A stretch of DNA of 64,000 nt, taken from assembly GCA_017482005.1 (NCBI GenBank), contig JAFUOI010000001.1, forward strand, positions 1-64,000, written 5' to 3'. This document shows positions 61,396-64,000 of the stretch, piece by piece. This DNA is from Lachnospiraceae bacterium (GTDB lineage: Bacteria; Bacillota_A; Clostridia; Lachnospirales; Lachnospiraceae). Position 1 is the first letter of the stretch. Each line of letters begins with the position of its first letter. The position numbers and the translations under genes were made by a program. The notes beneath the pieces are model-generated. The model was not told the origin of the DNA and did no database searches. It saw only the letters and a program-made list of their open reading frames with translations.

Positions 61396-62490
61396 ATGAA
61401 CAAGCTATTAAAGAATCTGAAAAGGGGAATGTCGGTTGTACTGATGACAGTTATGTGTCTTGCAACCAGCATAACAGTCTTTGCAGACGATGAGCTTTCG
61501 GATGTGGATTTGCACGCCGGTGCAGGGGAAATCATACATGCAGAAGTAGAGAATGATTCTACAGAAGCTTTGGCACAGGCAGGAGTTGCTCAGGAGATGA
61601 GCAAGAAAATGCCAAAAGAAGAAGTTTTTCTTGAAGAGACAAAGGCGGAAATTGTAATGGCAAATGTCAAAGATTCCGTGAATGTCAGAGAAGAGGCCGA
61701 TGAGGAAGCAAAGGCAGTCGGTAAGATGTATAAAAATTGCGGTGGTATTGTGTTAGACCGCAAAGACGGATGGACTTACCTGGAAAGCGGCGAGTTGAAA
61801 GGCTGGGCCAAGGACGAGTATCTGTTGTTTGGGGAAGAAGCAGAAGCCCTTGCGCAGGAAGTCGGAAAACTCAAAGCGACAGTAAAAACCGATGCACTCC
61901 GTGTCCGCAAGGAAGCCGGTGAAGATGCCGGTGTTTATGGGCTGTTAGAATTAAACCAGACAGTTATCGCAAAGGAAGAACTCGGTGACTGGGTTGCTAT
62001 TCAGTACGATGATGATACGGTCGGTTATGTATCTGCGGAATATGTCGATGTTGAATTCAGTGTAGATAAGGGTATGACGAACGAGCAGATTAAAAAGGCC
62101 GAAGAAGAGAAAGCGAAGAAAAAACTGACAGCGAACAGAGGTGCAGTTGCAGTCGGCGTCAATGATGTTACATTGCTTGCGGCGCTGATTCAGTGTGAGG
62201 CAGGAAGTGAGTCGTACGAAGGCAAACTTGCGGTCGGTGCAGTTGTTATGAACCGTGTAAGAAGCGGCGGATATCCAAATACTATCAGTGAAGTTATTTA
62301 TGCAAGAGGACAGTTCCCGCCGGCAACCAACGGAAAGGTGGCTGCAGTTGTGGCAAGGGGTCCGAGTGCAGCATGTGTACAGGCGGCACAGCAGGCAATC
62401 GGCGGTGCGACAAATGTCGGAGGGGCAACACATTTCAAACGTGTTGGTTCTGCGCAGGGTATCGTAATCGGAAATCATGTTTTCTGGTAA
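61396..62490 (+). CDS. Secreted SH3-SleB cell-wall hydrolase
   Basis: 364 aa. Signal peptide of about 31 residues ends near VFADDE. Two bacterial SH3 domains (about 92-150 and 163-218; DSVNVREEADEEAK and DALRVRKEAGEDAG) bind the wall. The C-terminal domain (about 255-364) is of the SleB/hydrolase_2 type with LIQCEAGSESYEGKLAVGAV, where the Glu is the likely acid catalyst, and VVMNRVRSGGYPNTI. SleB-like domains are lytic transglycosylases in spore germination or vegetative wall turnover. Confidence 0.9.
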   Translation: MNKLLKNLKRGMSVVLMTVMCLATSITVFADDELSDVDLHAGAGEIIHAEVENDSTEALAQAGVAQEMSKKMPKEEVFLEETKAEIVMANVKDSVNVREEADEEAKAVGKMYKNCGGIVLDRKDGWTYLESGELKGWAKDEYLLFGEEAEALAQEVGKLKATVKTDALRVRKEAGEDAGVYGLLELNQTVIAKEELGDWVAIQYDDDTVGYVSAEYVDVEFSVDKGMTNEQIKKAEEEKAKKKLTANRGAVAVGVNDVTLLAALIQCEAGSESYEGKLAVGAVVMNRVRSGGYPNTISEVIYARGQFPPATNGKVAAVVARGPSAACVQAAQQAIGGATNVGGATHFKRVGSAQGIVIGNHVFW

Positions 62491-62518
62491 AGAAAGATTT
62501 TGAATAAAGATGACAAGA

Positions 62519-62560
62519 AAGCTCTTTCAGATGTATAATCATTTGAAAGAGTTTTTTATT
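62519..62560 (+). terminator. Rho-independent terminator
   Basis: CTCTTTCA (62522-62529) pairs with TGAAAGAG (62544-62551), followed by T6. Confidence 0.85.
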
Positions 62561-62599
62561 TCAGACAGAAAAATGTAATTAAAATATAAAGAGGTAGTT

Positions 62600-64000
62600 A
62601 TGTCACATAAAATTAATCCGAAAAAGTGGATACAGATTCTCGTGGCGGTTTTTGTGTGTCTTTTTGTTTTGATGTACGGACGCAGTACTATGCAGATGCA
62701 AAAGCAGGTACATGCTGTTGCAGAAAGCATATGCAAAGAGACGGAGGATGAATTTGGTCAGGAAATTGTAACAAAAGCTGATGTAATGAACCTACGGGTC
62801 AACTACATGGAAAATCCGGTGGGGATTGATCATGATGATATTCGATTTTCATGGGAACCGGGCGCGGAACAGAAAGCATATGAAATCATTGTGTTTGAAG
62901 ATGGGGCGGAGAACAAGTCTGAGATTGTTTGGGACAGCGGAATTGTCCGGTCTTCTGAGACAATACAGATTTCATATGGCGGAAAAATGCTTGAAGATGG
63001 TAAGAAATATGAATATATTGTTTTCGTGTTTGATAAAGCAGGGGGATTACACTACTCCGAGACAGCATATTTTCAGACAGCATATATCAGCGGACAGATA
63101 TTTGCAGATGCGGATATGATCAGTATGAATCCGGAAGAAAACATATACGAGAACGGTCAGGCGGTCTATTATACCACCTTTGAGCTTGAGAATAAAAGTT
63201 TGCAAAAAGCAACTTTTTACGGAAGTGCTCTCGGAATGTACGATGCTTATCTCAATGGACATCGCATAGGGGAAGATGAATTAAAGCCCGGGTGGACCGA
63301 CTATAATGATACGCTTCTCTATAACACATACGACATTACGTCTTATGTACAGGCAACAAATACTATTGCATCAATGGTGGGTACAGGATGGTGGTGCGGA
63401 CGTAACGGATTCGGAACCTATGGATACAATCAGCCGGCGTTTATCTGTCAGATTGTTTTGGAATATGAGGACGGAACAACGCAGATTATAAATACGGACA
63501 AAGAGTGGAAGTATACGAAAAATACGGCAGTGCGGTTTGCTGATTTTTTTAACGGTGAGACATATGATTGTTCATGTTTATCAACGGCGCGGATATCGGA
63601 AGGCGAAATAGTTCCCCGGGCTGACATAAGACCGGTGCATATCAGTACACATTTTACCGGTAAATTTAAAAGTTATTATGGCTATAATGTAAAGCATATG
63701 AAAGAAAGTGATCGAAGCCCGCAACAGGCGTATGTTTACCGGGAGACGGAAAGAAACGGAACTGATTTCGGAAGTGTCAGGGTTATCAGCAGCTTTGTAC
63801 GCAATCCTGTAGATGCGACGGATATTTCGTTAAAAAAAGTGAATGCAAACGGAGATGTTTCAGAGAAAGAAATGTACCCGTTCCCGCTTCGAAAAGGTGA
63901 GACTCTTATTGTCGATCTGGGTCAGAATATGACGGGAGTTCCTTACGTGCAATTTGATGCGCCGAAAGGAACGCAGATCCATATTCAATTTGCGGAGATG
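62600..64000 (+). CDS. Alpha-L-rhamnosidase-like protein, 5' part
   Basis: Open frame of 467 codons from ATG 62600 (ribosome site GAGGT), still open at the window edge. One N-terminal membrane anchor or signal (IQILVAVFVCLFVLMYG). A fibronectin-like domain (about 60-150) is followed by the bacterial rhamnosidase N-terminal domain with YLNGHRIGEDELKPGWTDY and GTGWWCGRNGFG, and then the start of the next beta domain (VDLGQNMTG). GH78 enzymes release L-rhamnose from plant or bacterial glycans; the catalytic barrel lies beyond the edge. Confidence 0.88.
   Translation, partial: MSHKINPKKWIQILVAVFVCLFVLMYGRSTMQMQKQVHAVAESICKETEDEFGQEIVTKADVMNLRVNYMENPVGIDHDDIRFSWEPGAEQKAYEIIVFEDGAENKSEIVWDSGIVRSSETIQISYGGKMLEDGKKYEYIVFVFDKAGGLHYSETAYFQTAYISGQIFADADMISMNPEENIYENGQAVYYTTFELENKSLQKATFYGSALGMYDAYLNGHRIGEDELKPGWTDYNDTLLYNTYDITSYVQATNTIASMVGTGWWCGRNGFGTYGYNQPAFICQIVLEYEDGTTQIINTDKEWKYTKNTAVRFADFFNGETYDCSCLSTARISEGEIVPRADIRPVHISTHFTGKFKSYYGYNVKHMKESDRSPQQAYVYRETERNGTDFGSVRVISSFVRNPVDATDISLKKVNANGDVSEKEMYPFPLRKGETLIVDLGQNMTGVPYVQFDAPKGTQIHIQFAEM

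Overview
The window looks like chromosomal DNA of a low-to-moderate G+C Clostridia, most likely a Lachnospiraceae (Clostridium cluster XIVa). The evidence is strong AGGAGG-type ribosome sites, an S-box (SAM-I) riboswitch in front of metK, a CarD-like regulator, an asnS-asnA pair, a bacterial UDPGP-type pyrophosphorylase, Bat/MoxR genes, several c-di-GMP proteins and an ATP-type phosphofructokinase. The family-level call is inference from gene content and style; no rRNA is present to confirm it.

Layout. 1-2.7 kb is an accessory segment: the C-terminal remnant of a plasmid-mobilisation-type protein, a DUF6061-like mobile-element gene, and a very A+T-rich four-gene operon of unknown function with its own promoter. 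2.7-3.86 kb has no convincing gene but carries a strictly periodic array of a 6-bp word (TTACGG/CCGTAA, alternating orientation, 52-53 bp period). 3.86-10.2 kb is a complete phosphate regulon (pstSCAB-phoU-phoB-phoR) behind a Pho-box promoter. 10.4-14.8 kb is a MerR-CPBP protease-ABC exporter operon plus a small Cys protein. 14.98-17.9 kb has a decayed GNAT gene, an acyltransferase and a GGDEF/EAL protein. 17.9-22.8 kb is a MoxR/DUF58/VWA (Bat-type) operon, followed by an ECF sigma and anti-sigma pair. 24.9-30.5 kb holds glnA (minus strand), mntP, an aminotransferase, an HD-GYP relative and a CarD-like protein.

30.66-39.1 kb is a dense signalling run: a hybrid histidine kinase with receiver and HPt domains, a TIR protein fused to a zinc-ribbon/HTH module, a receiver-like class III nucleotide cyclase, a PGDYG-like protein, AlkD, a PIN/NYN-like protein and a secreted CAP-domain protein. 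39.2-44.9 kb carries asnS-asnA, a phosphoesterase, a UDPGP pyrophosphorylase and galE. 45.1-51.8 kb has a hemolysin-III-like protein, a small alarmone synthetase, a coiled-coil membrane protein, a flavin reductase, an M23 endopeptidase and murA. 51.9-62.5 kb has an intact HD-GYP protein, riboswitch-metK, dnaE, pfkA, an SPOUT methyltransferase, proC and a SleB hydrolase. A GH78-like alpha-L-rhamnosidase runs off the right edge.

Three structures are not explained by genes and deserve attention. First, the TTACGG array at 2981-3281. Second, a dispersed family of three long hairpins (26560-26705, 44944-45125, 54763-54921) that share a covarying core, while their outer stems are unrelated in sequence yet each self-complementary. 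Third, the kinase-TIR-cyclase module at 30659-35737, which resembles in parts list, but not in architecture, cyclic-nucleotide/TIR defence signalling.
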